A stretch of DNA of 64,000 nt. It comes from Mantis religiosa (lineage: Eukaryota > Arthropoda > Insecta > Mantodea > Mantidae). Position numbers and translations under genes: made by a program. Below, piece after piece: positions 47,788 through 59,456 of this stretch. Numbering within the stretch: the first letter of the stretch is position 1; every line of letters begins with the position of its first letter. The notes under the pieces are model-generated. The model was given only the letters and a program-made list of their open reading frames with translations. It searched no databases and was not told the DNA's origin. The DNA lies in the NCBI GenBank assembly GCA_030765055.1, contig CM060950.1:17866356-17930355 (forward strand). Reading direction: 5' to 3'.

Positions 47788-48749
47788 TATTGTATAGGTA
47801 AGTACTTGAGTCCCAGGCTCCATCATTAAACTCTTATTATTTAAGTTAATAGATGGGAATTAATCCTTCAAATACACTGGCCGTGTATAGGCTAAGGTTT
47901 TGGATAGATACGTACCTGCCAATTCAACTTATTCAGTGGTAAACACCATTTTCAAAATTCTGGGGGTCATGGCACAATGCTAAAGCAATCCATGACGCAG
48001 TTGAAAATTAACATTCTGCAATACAAAAGCACTTTGAAATTTTTGCTCTTCTGAACCCCTTTAACCCCCCCTCCCCCCTGTTCGCTGAAGAGAATATATT
48101 TGGAATGAATAAATGTGTAGTTTTAGAATATTCAATATAACGTTCTCTCTAGGCATAAGACTTTCTCAGCATTACAGTCAGAGTGAAAGTTGAACTGTAA
48201 ACCGGACTTCATGCAGGTTCATCACAAGTTACGAACCTGCACCATCCGTAGTACAGTCTGCTGGCGGTGCATGTTTCCCTGTCCGTGGTTTGCTTAAGAA
48301 TTAATATGCTATCATTATCTGTTTAAGCTCCTTCTTCATCTGTGAGCTAAAGACAAAACTCAATGCGTCGATTACTGCATAGGTATCTTATGCATAAAAC
48401 GCAACGTGCAGTGACACCATTTCTGCAAAGTATATAGAAAAATGCGATTACGAAAGAGTCATTTGTAGAAACTATGTACCTAAAATAACAGATGGGTAGG
48501 GAATGTTACCACTTAAACTTTTTCTTAAAAAAAGAGAAATTAGGATTATTTTTTATTCTGGTGTAGAAAATGTGACAATTAGCGCATGAATCAATTTACC
48601 TAACAATCTGGGGGGAAAAAAGGAAAGAAATTGTGGATTTAAGCCAAATACAACTTCTACTTTTGTTTCACAGAATAGCAAATAAAAAATACTAAATATA
48701 TAAAAGTTCTTGATTGTGCACACAACTTCCTATTGAAATTTCGGATAGG
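47788..48749. other. Spacer with a short hairpin
   Basis: TGCAGGTTC (48213-48221) and GAACCTGCA (48234-48242) form a 9-bp stem. Nothing else recognised. Confidence 0.45.
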
Positions 48750-48753
48750 ATAT

Positions 48754-49493
48754 TGTGACAAAAACGCAAGTTCACATCAAACTGCTTTATTTGCCACTAA
48801 ATCGTTAGTACAATGCTAACTTACACAAAAATACAACATTCCGACACGCCTCTACAATGTCTTTTATACCTCTTTAGCACGCACCCTTTTGCTAAAGATA
48901 ATCTTCACCTACACACAGGTCCACCTCTTACATGGAGCTACACGCCAATTCTGAACACAACTTCGACGTTTGCTCGAAAACTGCTTCGCCGCCTCTTCCA
49001 CAAAACGCCGATTCCTCACTACGGAGCCGCGCTTACTGACCTGTGAACTGCTCGTTGCACCGATCCACGGCCCACCGAATCCTCACACACGAAGCAACGC
49101 TGTATTCGACGCTCTGAGCACCACAACTGCTCTCACACTACTCTTGTATTACTGTCTCACTGCTTTCTGCTTCATACTTGTATCGGCTTTTATATAATCC
49201 TACCGAGGGCTGTAGATTGTTCCAGAAGCCGAATGTTTTGGTCTTATATTCTGGAACAATAACGAATGGTATTTGCGCAGTAACAGCACAGTTTCGCCCC
49301 GGCCTCGTGACATTTAGGTGACATCAGCCACCGGCAGTCCTTGAAAGTGTGCCTCTCCCGTCCCGCCGGCCAATAAGCAAGCCGAGGCGATTTCCCTTCT
49401 CCCGCTGCTCCTTCGCGATGGCGGCTCAGTTGCCCGACTTGATTATTCCCCTCCAGAACAGCTTCGCGTTCGCCATTGCGACAATATAGTTAG
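48754..49493 (-). repeat. Solo LTR, ATAT target duplication, paired heat-shock-like palindromes
   Basis: 740 bp, minus strand, starting TGTCGC at 49493 and ending GTCACA at 48754. ATAT flanks both sides (48750-48753, 49494-49497). On the minus strand a TATATAAAAGCC box lies near 49187-49197 and AATAAAGC near 48790. Just upstream of the TATA box, ATTGTTCCAGAA (49216-49227) and TTCTGGAACAAT (49249-49260) form a perfect 12-bp inverted repeat; each half contains TTCnnGAA. U3 is GC-rich. No internal retrotransposon sequence adjoins. Confidence 0.87.
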
Positions 49494-49497
49494 CCAA

Positions 49498-51458
49498 CAG
49501 TTACTGATGTTTACATTCATGAAAAGCAAGTTCCAACAATTAATTAAGTGTAGATTTAACCGCGGAAATCTTTAAGGAAATGACTTTTCTTTTTAATTAC
49601 AGCTTCTATCACAGCAAAAGCTGCAATGCTACTAGTATTTTATATAAGGAAATAAAAGCTATTTATTGACGGAGCTTCAATGTTTACACCTCAACCACCA
49701 GTGATCATACATTCCCTCGTATCCAAGTTGGCAAGATATTTAGCCGCTGCACATCCCTTTTAGGAATTTCAAGCAGAACCAAGCTAGCTTGATTTACGTA
49801 GAGGGTCTGTGAATTGATTCTTAGGTCGTTTACGTTATAAATCCTTCATTCGTATTCTTTCATTCCCGCAGACGGTATGTCTACTCCCGGGAATGCTATA
49901 AACCAAGGAATCAATGGCTGGATAGCTCAGATGTCTGCACAGCTCGTCATTCTTAGGACCGGCCCAGTCTGAACCAAATCTAAGTCTGGGAACTACTGTA
50001 CCACATGGTCAAGGTCAAGCTCAGATTTTCTACTTTTGCTCCAATAAAATTATTTTCTAGCTATTATTTTATTATTATCATCATCCTCATCCTCATTTAC
50101 CTACGGGGCGAAGAAAATCAGTTTCAATTTTGGGTACCTCGTAAGCGATGCGTCAGGTCCTTGGGAGCAACTTGCGGTACAGTTTACAGACATTAGGTGG
50201 TTGAGGTCCCGGAATGCACATGTGGGATTCTGGCAGACCACAGTCGTCCCCTATTGCTGCAGTCTATACAGGGTGTCTAACAAAGATGTGGAAGGACGGA
50301 GGCGGAGTTTGCGTCTGCCGTGCTGTTGCAGCATTATTACCAACTGGCCCAATCGAGCACTTCTGTTTTATCACTACTACTAGTGGGATGTATATGCCTG
50401 CTGCCGTAATTGTGCTATTACGGCATTTTAACATTCCGAGCCAAATAATGCGATCAGTCAATTTCTTCATTCTTAGTTTTCCTTTGCCTGCCAATATTTT
50501 ATTAATTTTGATTTTCTCAAAACTGGCGTTAATGAATTTGATTAAAATACCACCTTTAAGATATTTAAATTAGAAATAAAAATGTTACGTTGAATCGATA
50601 AATTAACTCTCTTGGCCTTTTATTTTTAAGACCAAGCCCGTCCTCAGACCGAAATATATTTATCAAATTAAGCTCGAAAACGGCCCGAGCACATGCATCA
50701 ACAATTTGGTCTACCCTAAATAATTTCACAAATAAATAATACACGAACTCCATTGAGCAACAAATTCAAAGGCCTACGGTACCGCTGCAACTTCAGCCGC
50801 CGTCCACACAGAGTATAATTTGTAGACTATTTTACACATTCCTTATTTATATATTTATTTCATTTTAATCACTATAACCACTGGTTATGTACAGTTATTG
50901 TGTAAGTTGAATCAATATCTTTCCCTAAAGTGTTGGGTAACTAACACAAGGAGTTTGTAACTTCTGAGAGAATTACATACAGCTACTTCTAGTTTCGACA
51001 TTGAGTGTTACTCATTACTGACATAGGATTAAATATTTTCCCATAAAATCTAGTGCATTTTGCAATCAGTAACCAGACATTCGTCTGACGCTAAAGTTGA
51101 ACTTGTGTTCGCTACCTAATAAAGGATTGGCCAATGCCTTACCTTTCACAGGTAAAGCTTCCGCCAGATAACGAAAGGTTTCCTGAAAACACTATACAAC
51201 GCTATTTGCTGAGAGAGCTACAATGAGAAGCAAGTATTGACAACAGTATTTTGGAGCCAACTGAGCGTTTCAAATGTTTTTCGGTTACACTTCACAGCTC
51301 TGAGCAACATAGTGCATTATCTGTACGCTGTAATAATCAAATCATCGCTTACAGTCTGTGTGATGTGACCGGGCATTTAGTTGTACTGATATGACTTATG
51401 GTCTTTGATGGTAGGCACCAAGTGTGAACGTACAATAATATCGTCATTATTTTGTTTG
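49498..51458. other. Spacer, nothing recognised
   Basis: A 119-codon frame (50214-50573) has hydrophobic stretches but no known similarity. TGGATAGCTCAGATG near 49919 looks A-box-like without a matching B-box. Confidence 0.45.
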
Positions 51459-52627
51459 TTCAATAATGATTGGCACTCCCCCTATAATTCCTGCATAGCA
51501 GCAGTTTAAAATATGTGTCGACGTATGGGTAAAGATAGGCCATAGTACCGTCTATTGCCACCAGATGATGCTGCTACTTTCCATAGATGGCGCACTGGAG
51601 AAGCAGTTGTATCGTCTTGTGAGTACGCTTGTGGACATCAGTGAAACAACATGGAAGCAGACAAGCACGGGCAAAGGTGGACTGTGTGGTTTCTCTGGAG
51701 GGAAGGAGTGACTGCTTCAGACATGCACAAGAGGTTAGTGGCCATAGTGGGGAGTCTACACCAAGTCGCAGGTCCGTGTTGCGTTGGGAGTCTGAGTTCA
51801 AAGACGGCAGGGACTGCGCTGAGAAACGCAAAAGTACTGGGCGTCCAGCAAATGCACGCAAACCTAACAATATCCAGCTTGTCAATGACCCGATATTGGA
51901 GAACAAGCGAATCACATTTGATGAGTTAGTGCAGGCAACAGGTCTATCACGGGGAACCCTCCACATCATAATCCATGAAGATTTGATAATGAAAAAGGTG
52001 TGTGCACAATTGATGCCATATACCCTCCTCATCAATGCGCAGAAACAGAAGCGTGTGAAGGTATGCCAATAGTTGCTGCAACAGTATACTGCGGATCCAG
52101 AGGAATTCTTGGCGAAACTAGTCACGGTTTTTGCACGATTTCTGCTGGTGGATTGCCTCCCTCCCAATACGACCATCAACAGTGAATGGTACTGCAATTC
52201 ATTGCAACAACTTCGCCGATGCATTCAACAACGCCGCCATCAAAAATTGGGCCGTGGTGTTCCTCTCCAACAAGACAATGCACGACCACATGACAGGTGA
52301 CCATGGCCACCATTCGTACACTAGGGTTTACTGTGCTGCCACATCCTCCATATTCATGCGATTTGACTCCTACTGACTATGTCCTATTAGACTCGATGAA
52401 AGGATCAAGCGGGGTAAGAAGTTTACCACTAATGACGAAGTTCATGCAGCTGTCCATCAGTGCCGCCGGGATACCCCCAAAGAATGGTTTGCTACGCAGA
52501 TACCGAAGCTGCCAGAACGATGGAACAAGTGCTTATACATTGGCGGGGAATATCTGTAATGTTACGTGAATGAGTGTTCAATATATGGTTCCTGTTAAAA
52601 AAACTGTAGCGCCAATTATTTTTGAAC
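51459..52627 (+). mobile_element. Mariner-like element remnant with degenerate TIRs
   Basis: GTTCAATAATGATTGGCACT (51459-51478) and the complement of 52608-52627 agree at 17 of 20 positions, in the expected place outside the transposase. No TA duplication is seen directly outside, so the true ends may lie a few bases further out. Confidence 0.65.
51651..52560 (+). pseudogene. Mariner transposase, frameshifted
   Basis: Starts MEADKHGQRWTVWFLWREG at 51651, typical of mariner. A frame change follows to SRRSVLRWESEFKDGRD, KSTGRPANARK, ITFDELVQATGLSRGTLH and LMPYTL (to 52072). The catalytic middle is decayed. LQQDNARPH with the second Asp is near 52270. After another frame change, HPPYSCDLTPTDYVLLDSMK supplies the third acidic position as Asp (mariner type), with usual spacing about 34. 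A C-terminal CLYIGGEYL-like end lies near 52530-52558. At least four frame breaks. Confidence 0.85.
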
Positions 52628-53445
52628 GCCACTAGTAATTACTACGGCATCGTCATGTAAACAAAGAAAGGCCAAGCCCTCACAGTAAAATAAAATCACA
52701 CTAATTGGAGTATCTGGTTGCATCTTGGCATTTTCCTGTTACTCGAATGAAATAATTACTATAATTACGTAATATCGCCAGTTATATAACGTACGCTAAG
52801 AAAATACTTCCCGTTCTATTCAGATTTAGTGTTTAATAAGAGTGTGCATTTACAACAAAGCCAAGGAAACGTTAGAAACACTTCAAATTCAGCAAACACA
52901 TGGGTCTTCAAATTAACATAAAAAGGTGACAGACCAGAAACACTAATCAAGATTAGCAATGAAAGAATACAGCTTATTTACCAGATTGTTACGTTAACAA
53001 ATAAACACAGAGAGAGGCTAAGAGTCGCACTACGGAAGAAAGTTTACAAGTCAGCCAACTCAAAAAGAAAGTATGCTATTAAACATCACAAGAAAAAAAG
53101 AGCGGATAAGGAAAAGAAACATCTCGAGGACAATATAGAGATGTAGCGAACTCAGCAACTTATTCAAGTGGAGCAGGGAAGAACACGTACTTAGAAAAGA
53201 CCCATAAAGATGTACGTGTGTGGTGACTAGGGAGCGAATTTTTAGATGACAAAATCTTACATTTATTCTTTATGTGTTAAGAATTGATTTACTAAAACAC
53301 AAAAACCTATTTCTTTACATTTTTCATAAGAGAACAGGTTACATTAACAAAACTGTTTTAATAATTCACCAATAATGAATTAATCAAATGACATATCAAT
53401 TTATTGGAAATTCCTTGGAGTTACAGTGCACAACACACGCCTACT
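52628..53445. other. AT-rich spacer, nothing recognised
   Basis: No supported feature. Confidence 0.5.
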
Positions 53446-53870
53446 CTAAACGTGCATTATATATCTCTTCCGATTGTCATGGAACATTGCCAGATATTGG
53501 CAGAATGATCGTTCTACGTCATCGGATGTCACACTTGCATATTTCATAAGGGGCACGTCACTAACACTTACAGCCTCAGTGTCTACTTGATGGCCTTCTA
53601 GAACTTCGGCCACTTGTCTCATAATTTGGAAACTCATATTTCTGGTTGCAGTTCCGTTTTGTTTTATAAATTGTGCCGTTTCTTAAGTCTTTGAGCCACT
53701 TATTTTTCGTTTCTAGATTAATGATATCTTTAACACTTTTTGTTAGGAAAGTGCTGCTTCTAGCTTTTTAATGGATCTGTAAAAGATACTCAAATTAGCA
53801 GCAATATACGCCACATCATTTCGAACAGTTTTGCACACCCAGGATGGCGCATGAACAAGTCAGATGTATC
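53446..53870 (-). pseudogene. hAT / CGGBP1-like transposon protein, C-terminal remnant
   Basis: The minus strand reads VAYIAANLSIFYRSIKKLEA near 53820-53765. After stops and frame changes, MSFQIMRQVAEVLEG and then LMKYASVTSDDVERSFCQYL and FHDNRKRY follow (53637-53446). The KYAxVTSxDVERSFSxYK block followed by DNR is the C-terminal dimerisation-type region of hAT-derived proteins, including a CGGBP1-like group abundant in insects. The N-terminal zinc finger is not found. Assignment is from memory of the motif. Confidence 0.6.
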
Positions 53871-54482
53871 ATTTTCGGCTAGCAGAGCTTTTGCAGCTTG
53901 CGCCGGTCAAAAAATAAGCAAGCAATTCATCGTACAAACCATTTGCTATAATTGTGCATTTCCTTGTAGGCAAGCAAAGAGAACGATTAGAAATTGCCTC
54001 ATTTTTAAGGACAGCAACCACATTCCCCTCTTTCTCCCTGTTGAGTCTTGAGTTTTATCAACACAAAAGTCATATTTTCTCATTTTCCATACTTTATGCC
54101 ACTTCAGTCAATCAAATCAAAGACACTACAAATGACAGACCTTTAATAACCCAACTTTGTGGAGTGAAACACAGCTTGCAAGGTAACGGGTATTATATTT
54201 TATTTGCATATCTCCGCTGACCCAATCCAAACCATAAGTCATCTACCTGACCATCACTGTCTCCATCTCTCTTCCCTCTCAGACGTTACATCAGGATTGA
54301 AGTAACCTAACAAAAGATACAGTAGTAACTAAGTGGAAATTACGACTTGGACGTAGGAACGTAGGGAGGCAAAAGAAGGGTTGGTGTGATTTGATTAAAT
54401 GGTCTAAAAAAGCCACAAATACACAAAAGTAGAAAGAAGTTGTAAACACTGATAGACTCAATGCCCTAGAAACGGCTGGTCC
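53871..54482. other. Spacer, nothing recognised
   Basis: May include further decayed parts of the hAT-like element on the minus strand, but nothing firm. Confidence 0.4.
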
Positions 54483-54557
54483 GATGCACTCTTTGAACGC
54501 ACGACTGGATTTGAACCCACGACCAAACCAACTGAGCTGCATAGACTGACATAATAA
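54483..54557 (-). repeat. tRNA-like fragment (possible SINE head)
   Basis: The minus strand has GCAGCTCAGTTGG (A-box-like) and GGGTTCAAATCC (B-box). The anticodon arm between them is missing, so it is not a functional tRNA. Confidence 0.5.
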
Positions 54558-55375
54558 GTCCAAAACACAAAGCCAAGACGGTCTTCATTTGTTAGGTCAT
54601 TTTTGCTTGGTATGCTCAAAGGCTTCTGTTGTTCAAAGTCTTTTATAAAAGCCAAGAGCAAATTCTTATCAGCCAATTAATCCTCAAGGTTCCAGGGATG
54701 ACAAACTTCATATCAAGAGAAGTGTGCTTCACTTGAGGGTGGTAGTCTTTAGTCAAAATGTCTTCTACAGGTTCTCTACCCCCAAAATAATGTTCTGTTG
54801 TCAGTATTCCTCCCTTTCATATTTCATTCTGAATATGTATTCTGGAACCCTCTGGCATTTCATGCAATGTGGTATGGTACAGAATTTTCCAATACTTTCT
54901 GAATTATGCAAACCCTCAAAAGTTCTGAAGTCAATTAGGTTGATAATTCTTAGCTCACCAACTCGTCACGTAAACCTATGCTCGTCACGTAAACTTAGCC
55001 TTCGATTTAAACCAAAACCCTGCTGCTGTAATGCATATGACTTGTAGTTCCCTAAGATGATACAATTCTGTAAGGTGATGTACAACGACAAAATACTAAA
55101 GGAACTCCGTGAAAAAGATGTATTCGGCTAATAGTAGATGAAAAAGTGGAGACAGACTTCTATTGACATGTTCTAAAGGCAAACCAATCGTGGTCCTTCC
55201 TCATGGCTGTGAATTTCAAACTCCGATCTGCCCTTTAATATGTGGATTAAATCCTAAAATTTCCATTACATGCACATTAATATAAACATATATAAAGTAT
55301 TACGCTATCTTGTTAAAAAAAAGTTCAAGTCCAGTTTCATATACACTATCCTTGAACAAAACAAGGAGTGAGACT
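54558..55375. other. Spacer, nothing recognised
   Basis: A 107-codon frame (54724-55047) has no known similarity. A local duplication CTCGTCACGTAAAC occurs twice near 54961-54993. 55376-55384 beyond it is the left target duplication of the next SINE. Confidence 0.45.
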
Positions 55376-55384
55376 AAGACTAAT

Positions 55385-55899
55385 CATGACAAGCTGGTTA
55401 GCTCAGGTGGTTTCGTCTGTGGCCCGCATTCAGGAGATGCGGTTTCAATTCCCGTAGCCAGCCTAACTGACCCATGGGTTTTTTCGGTTTTTTTCTTGGA
55501 TTGTCAAGCAAATGCTGGGTGGGTTAATTACATCCCCTTAATTTCCTGCCCCTCCATTTGATATCAACTCTCATCTGGTGGTCTCTTTCAGGGTAGAAGT
55601 GTTGGCGGGTGTCTTGGCGCTGCATGACAGGATGATATGCTCCTGGTAAACACTTCCTGCTTCGGTAGGTCAGTTTCGGTCTCAGGGTCGATGTGGCGTT
55701 TCGGGACCACGGCGGGTGGGATAACGGCTGTATTAGCCTGTCGGAGGACTTTCTAACGAGTAAATAGTAGGGACCCTGCCCTCTGCATAGTCGTGAATCC
55801 TTGGGTACTCCCGAGGATGCCCCAATTTGGGCATAGATACAATAGATCAAGACTGGTGGCAGTGCCGAATCCCCTCCGTAGCGTAATCCAATCCAATCC
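55385..55899 (+). repeat. SINE-C, uninterrupted copy, 515 bp
   Basis: AAGACTAAT at 55376-55384 and 55900-55908 is a perfect 9-bp target duplication. The tRNA-like head has GTTAGCTCAGGTGG and B-box-like GGTTTCAATTCCC. A long body follows (blocks ACCCATGGG, CATCCCC, GATATGCTC, GGTAGGTC, CTCCCGAGG). It ends in an (ATCCA)n tail. This is the reference copy for reading the two interrupted ones. Confidence 0.9.
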
Positions 55900-55908
55900 A
55901 AGACTAAT

Positions 55909-57725
55909 AATGAGGCATTGTGGGAAGGGCACTGCAGAAAGGAGGTCGCAAAAGTTGGGCCGCTATGACAGGATTGAAAGTACACAAATATGTCGGTCAG
56001 TTGGTTGGAGAAAATGTATGAAGCAGTGGTTAAATTCAACTTGTTGTGTACAGTGGAATACGCGCAGTGTTGCAGAATCATTCAGTTCAATAGATCATAT
56101 TTACAGAATATTCTGCAAAGAGTTACTGAAGCTAAATAGGTCACTATTAAAGAGGAAGGCAACGATAGAATTAAGAAGTACGGGAGGAAGGACTTAATCC
56201 TAAACAGAATTATTTTGAATTATTAGTACAAAATTCTAAAAAGTAGACGAGCATTTATTAAAAGGTATGTGTGAATCAGCAAAATGACACTTCAAACAAG
56301 AATAGTTGGACGGGAATAAGAAATCCTACGGAGAATACAGGGAGGGGAGGGAGAGAAGGAAGGAAAGGGAGGGTGGGGGAGGGAGCAAGGGAGGAAGTAA
56401 GAGAAAAAGAACCAATAAAGAATATTTTGAAAAGCAGTGAGAAGGTCAGAGGATACCGTGAGCCAGGGAAATGTGAAGTCTGAGAAATAAAGAAGAATAA
56501 AAATAAAAAGCCTTACAAATACCTATACATAAAGCAATAAAAAGAGCAAGCAATACAGTTAGAGAACGTTATTTATCCTTTTTTAACAGACATGAAAGGA
56601 GAGTATTCACACAGAAAGAACAGAAACATTGTTCCTAAAAGGTTAACAGGTAGAGAACTGAAAATATGTGTTTTGTGGTGAACACGAATGATGCCACCTG
56701 TTTGATACAATTTAAGAGTTCAAAACGGACACAAGAAATTTGGGTCTAAGTGGGGCAGAACGTCTAAAAGAATTGTGGCTATATAAATTAACAGTACAAA
56801 GAGAACAGTTATAAAGCCATCGTGGACATTTTAAGGAAAGGTGGACAAGGATAGTAAATAAAATAATCAAATAGTGCAGGAAGAGGAGGAAGGTAAAGAG
56901 AATTAAGCTACTCATCACGCTAATGACCCTGGCATTCAGCAGGGGACAAGACACCCAGAATTTATTTGTACTTAGGCTAAACAACTTGCAAGTAGCTTTA
57001 CTGTAAATACGTCCAAATATTAATTTCCTTGCCTATGCTTATACTACTTAGAATAAAATTAATTACCGGTAAACTTAAACAAAGGTGGCGAAAGAAGTGT
57101 TGGAAATTAGTGACAGAAGACCCTTTAAATTTTAAGCGAAATTATATCCGCCTTTATTAGTGGTTTGCAGAACTAGTGCACACGACTAGAAGGAATTTAA
57201 TTATATTAAATTACAAGTAGAGAAAAAAGGAAAGGAAAACAACCTCTTCAATGTTTTCTACGTAACTTTCAGATGCTACTTCTCGGGAATGTTGAACACT
57301 TCCCTTATCGACGACAGAGTTTTAATGAAAGTAAAGGCAATAGCTTCGTAATTAAGTTACTTTCTTTGGAAGTGTTACCTCTAGATGCACGGGCGTGGAT
57401 ATTGAACAGTTCCATATCAGCTGAAATGTCAAAAGGAGGAAACTGTAATATTCAAGCAAGCACACAATAGGGAGGGTGTGCGAACCACCTCACTCTTTGT
57501 ATAGTAGTGCACTCAGTCTAAATGACAAGCCAGTCTATAACTGGAAACATGATGTAGAATATTATCATCCCAAGCTAAGCCTCTCATTTGCAATGGATAG
57601 ATTATTATAAGTTACAGAACAACTTGTTAATACGTTAACCACTGGCACCTTGTTTGAGAATGTGCCTCTGAACGCAAGTGATTCGAGGTGAATAAACATC
57701 TGCTATATTTAGGTAGTAAATGCCA
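55909..57725. other. Spacer with a purine-rich, G-quadruplex-capable tract
   Basis: 56335-56415 is almost pure purine; 56367-56383 reads GGGAGGGTGGGGGAGGG. No gene recognised in the remainder. Confidence 0.5.
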
Positions 57726-57731
57726 CAATAT

Positions 57732-58412
57732 TGTCATATCAACGATCGCGCGAGTCTGCCGTAAGAAAGTAACACGCGCTCAAGGGCAGCTGCTAGCTGA
57801 CGTCACGACAGGAAGCAAGTTGTCGTGAGAAATAAACGGGCGTTGAAGGACAGCTGACATCATATAGCGAGTCGAATTATTACTACGCAAAATACCTTTC
57901 GTGACTGCAATTCCAGAGTCTTCTAATTACAGAAGGATTACCGCGCCGGAAGATATATAAAAGTCAATGCACGGTCGACAGTAGCCAGACATAACTCGAA
58001 CCACTGTTAGAGTGGTTGGAAGTAAGTGCGGTGCCTCGAGCTGAGTGTGGTCCGTTCCAAGCTCCGTGAAAAGGATTCACAGGCCGTGGAATGGGCAGGA
58101 GGCAATTCAATGGTCAGTAAGCGGGGTTCTAGGTGAGGGATCCTGGGCTATGGAACCACAGCGAAGCGTGAATATCGGAGTTGTGTTCAGAATTGAGATT
58201 AGCTCCATGTTGGAGGTGGACCTATGTGTAGGTCAGAATGATTATAGCAGCACAAAGGGCGCATGTTACAGAGACTTAAAGCAACATTGTAGAGACATGT
58301 CGAAGTGTTGCATTTGCGTAAAAGAAAGACTAATTGTACGTTAGTACTCAGCCAACTGTTTTAGTGAAAAATAAAGAAGTTTTAAGGTGAAAATCTTTCG
58401 TCTTTTGTCACA
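57732..58412 (+). repeat. Solo LTR, ATAT target duplication
   Basis: 681 bp, TGTCAT to GTCACA, flanked by ATAT (57728-57731 and 58413-58416). TATATAA at about 57954-57960, AATAAA near 58370. TTCcaGAgtcTTC at 57911-57923 is a weaker heat-shock-like match upstream of the TATA box. The downstream part matches the LTR at 48754-49493 (GTTGTGTTCAGAATTG, GTGTAGGT, ACATTGTAGAG). U3 has two imperfect tandem units of about 60 bp containing TGCCGTAAGAAA or TGTCGTGAGAAATAAAC. Confidence 0.87.
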
Positions 58413-58416
58413 ATAT

Positions 58417-59236
58417 AAGGGTACTTCCGAATAATACTTCCTATGGTATAAAATCTTTTAATTTCGTACTCAGATTTACATGGGCCAGCATATTCCCCGG
58501 GCCCTCCTTGGTGTTTGGTGGCATTTAGTGAGATGTCAGTTTACTATACAGATTTTAGGTATTATCACAGATTTTACATTTGACTGCTGGTGCATATACA
58601 TAATGTAAGTACCTCCCATTATCATTATGATCTAAAACTGTAAGGTTAGCAATAGTAAGAGCACATGAAGTTCAACTATTCTTAAGTGTCGGGATAACGA
58701 AGAACAGCTTTACCCTGTTAATTCAAAATCAGTGAGATGAAAATTGAAAAGAATTATTTGGATATAACTAAGGAATCACATAAAGAGGGGGTACAATTGG
58801 ACAAATGTTCACAAATACATTAAGACTTCCGTGAGCTCCTGCTTTAACAAAATGTGAGTGATACTCCACTCTGAAGCGTACCAGACCTTTGTTTGCTAAG
58901 ATACTTGTAACTTCTCCAGTTGAGAGCAAGTAGATATCGAAGCTGTAAATGTTCGAGGTATTCCTCTTCTGAAACATGTCAGACCTTATATTTACTCAGA
59001 CACTTATAGCTTGCCCAGTTGAGAGCACTATCGGAACTGTAAATATTAGTGATATTCTTCTTCTGAAGTGTGCCAGATCTCATATTTACTCTGATACTTG
59101 TAACTTGCCCAGTAAACTCTCAGCGCTGTTGTTAACTTCAACCAGTCCAATAAATACAGTTGTTTTCTCAACATAAACATTAAACACATTTCACAACGAA
59201 CGCAACGTTCACAGGTTATATCGGCCAACTGGTCCC
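58417..59236. other. Spacer with a short local duplication
   Basis: Three related segments near 58870-59110 share blocks like GATACTTGTAACTTGCCCAG, an imperfect tandem repeat with a period of about 120 bp. No gene recognised. Confidence 0.5.
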
Positions 59237-59345
59237 GGGGTCCTTAGAGCTTATTGTTACCAAAAATTCATACTTTCAATATAAGGAAAATAACCAGAAA
59301 AATCCTTATTCAGGCAACTCAACCTAACCGAGATTTGAACGCCAT
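59237..59345 (-). repeat. SINE-A fragment, diverged
   Basis: Minus-strand body and B-box region (GAGATTTGAACGCC); head and 3' end missing. Confidence 0.75.
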
Positions 59346-59456
59346 GGCGGTGGATCTAAGCAAATTTATAAACTGACTGTTTGTTGGAATGGCGGTAAAC
59401 ATGGCACCATAAGCTTGCATCCAGGCTATGACAGAAACCTTACGGTGTATTTAGTA

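Noticed and set aside
50214..50573. 119-codon frame as a gene
   Set aside because: No recognisable domain and overlapping frames on both strands.
53430..54200. Host CGGBP1 gene
   Set aside because: Frame is broken several times and the N-terminal zinc-binding part is missing; best seen as a transposon remnant.
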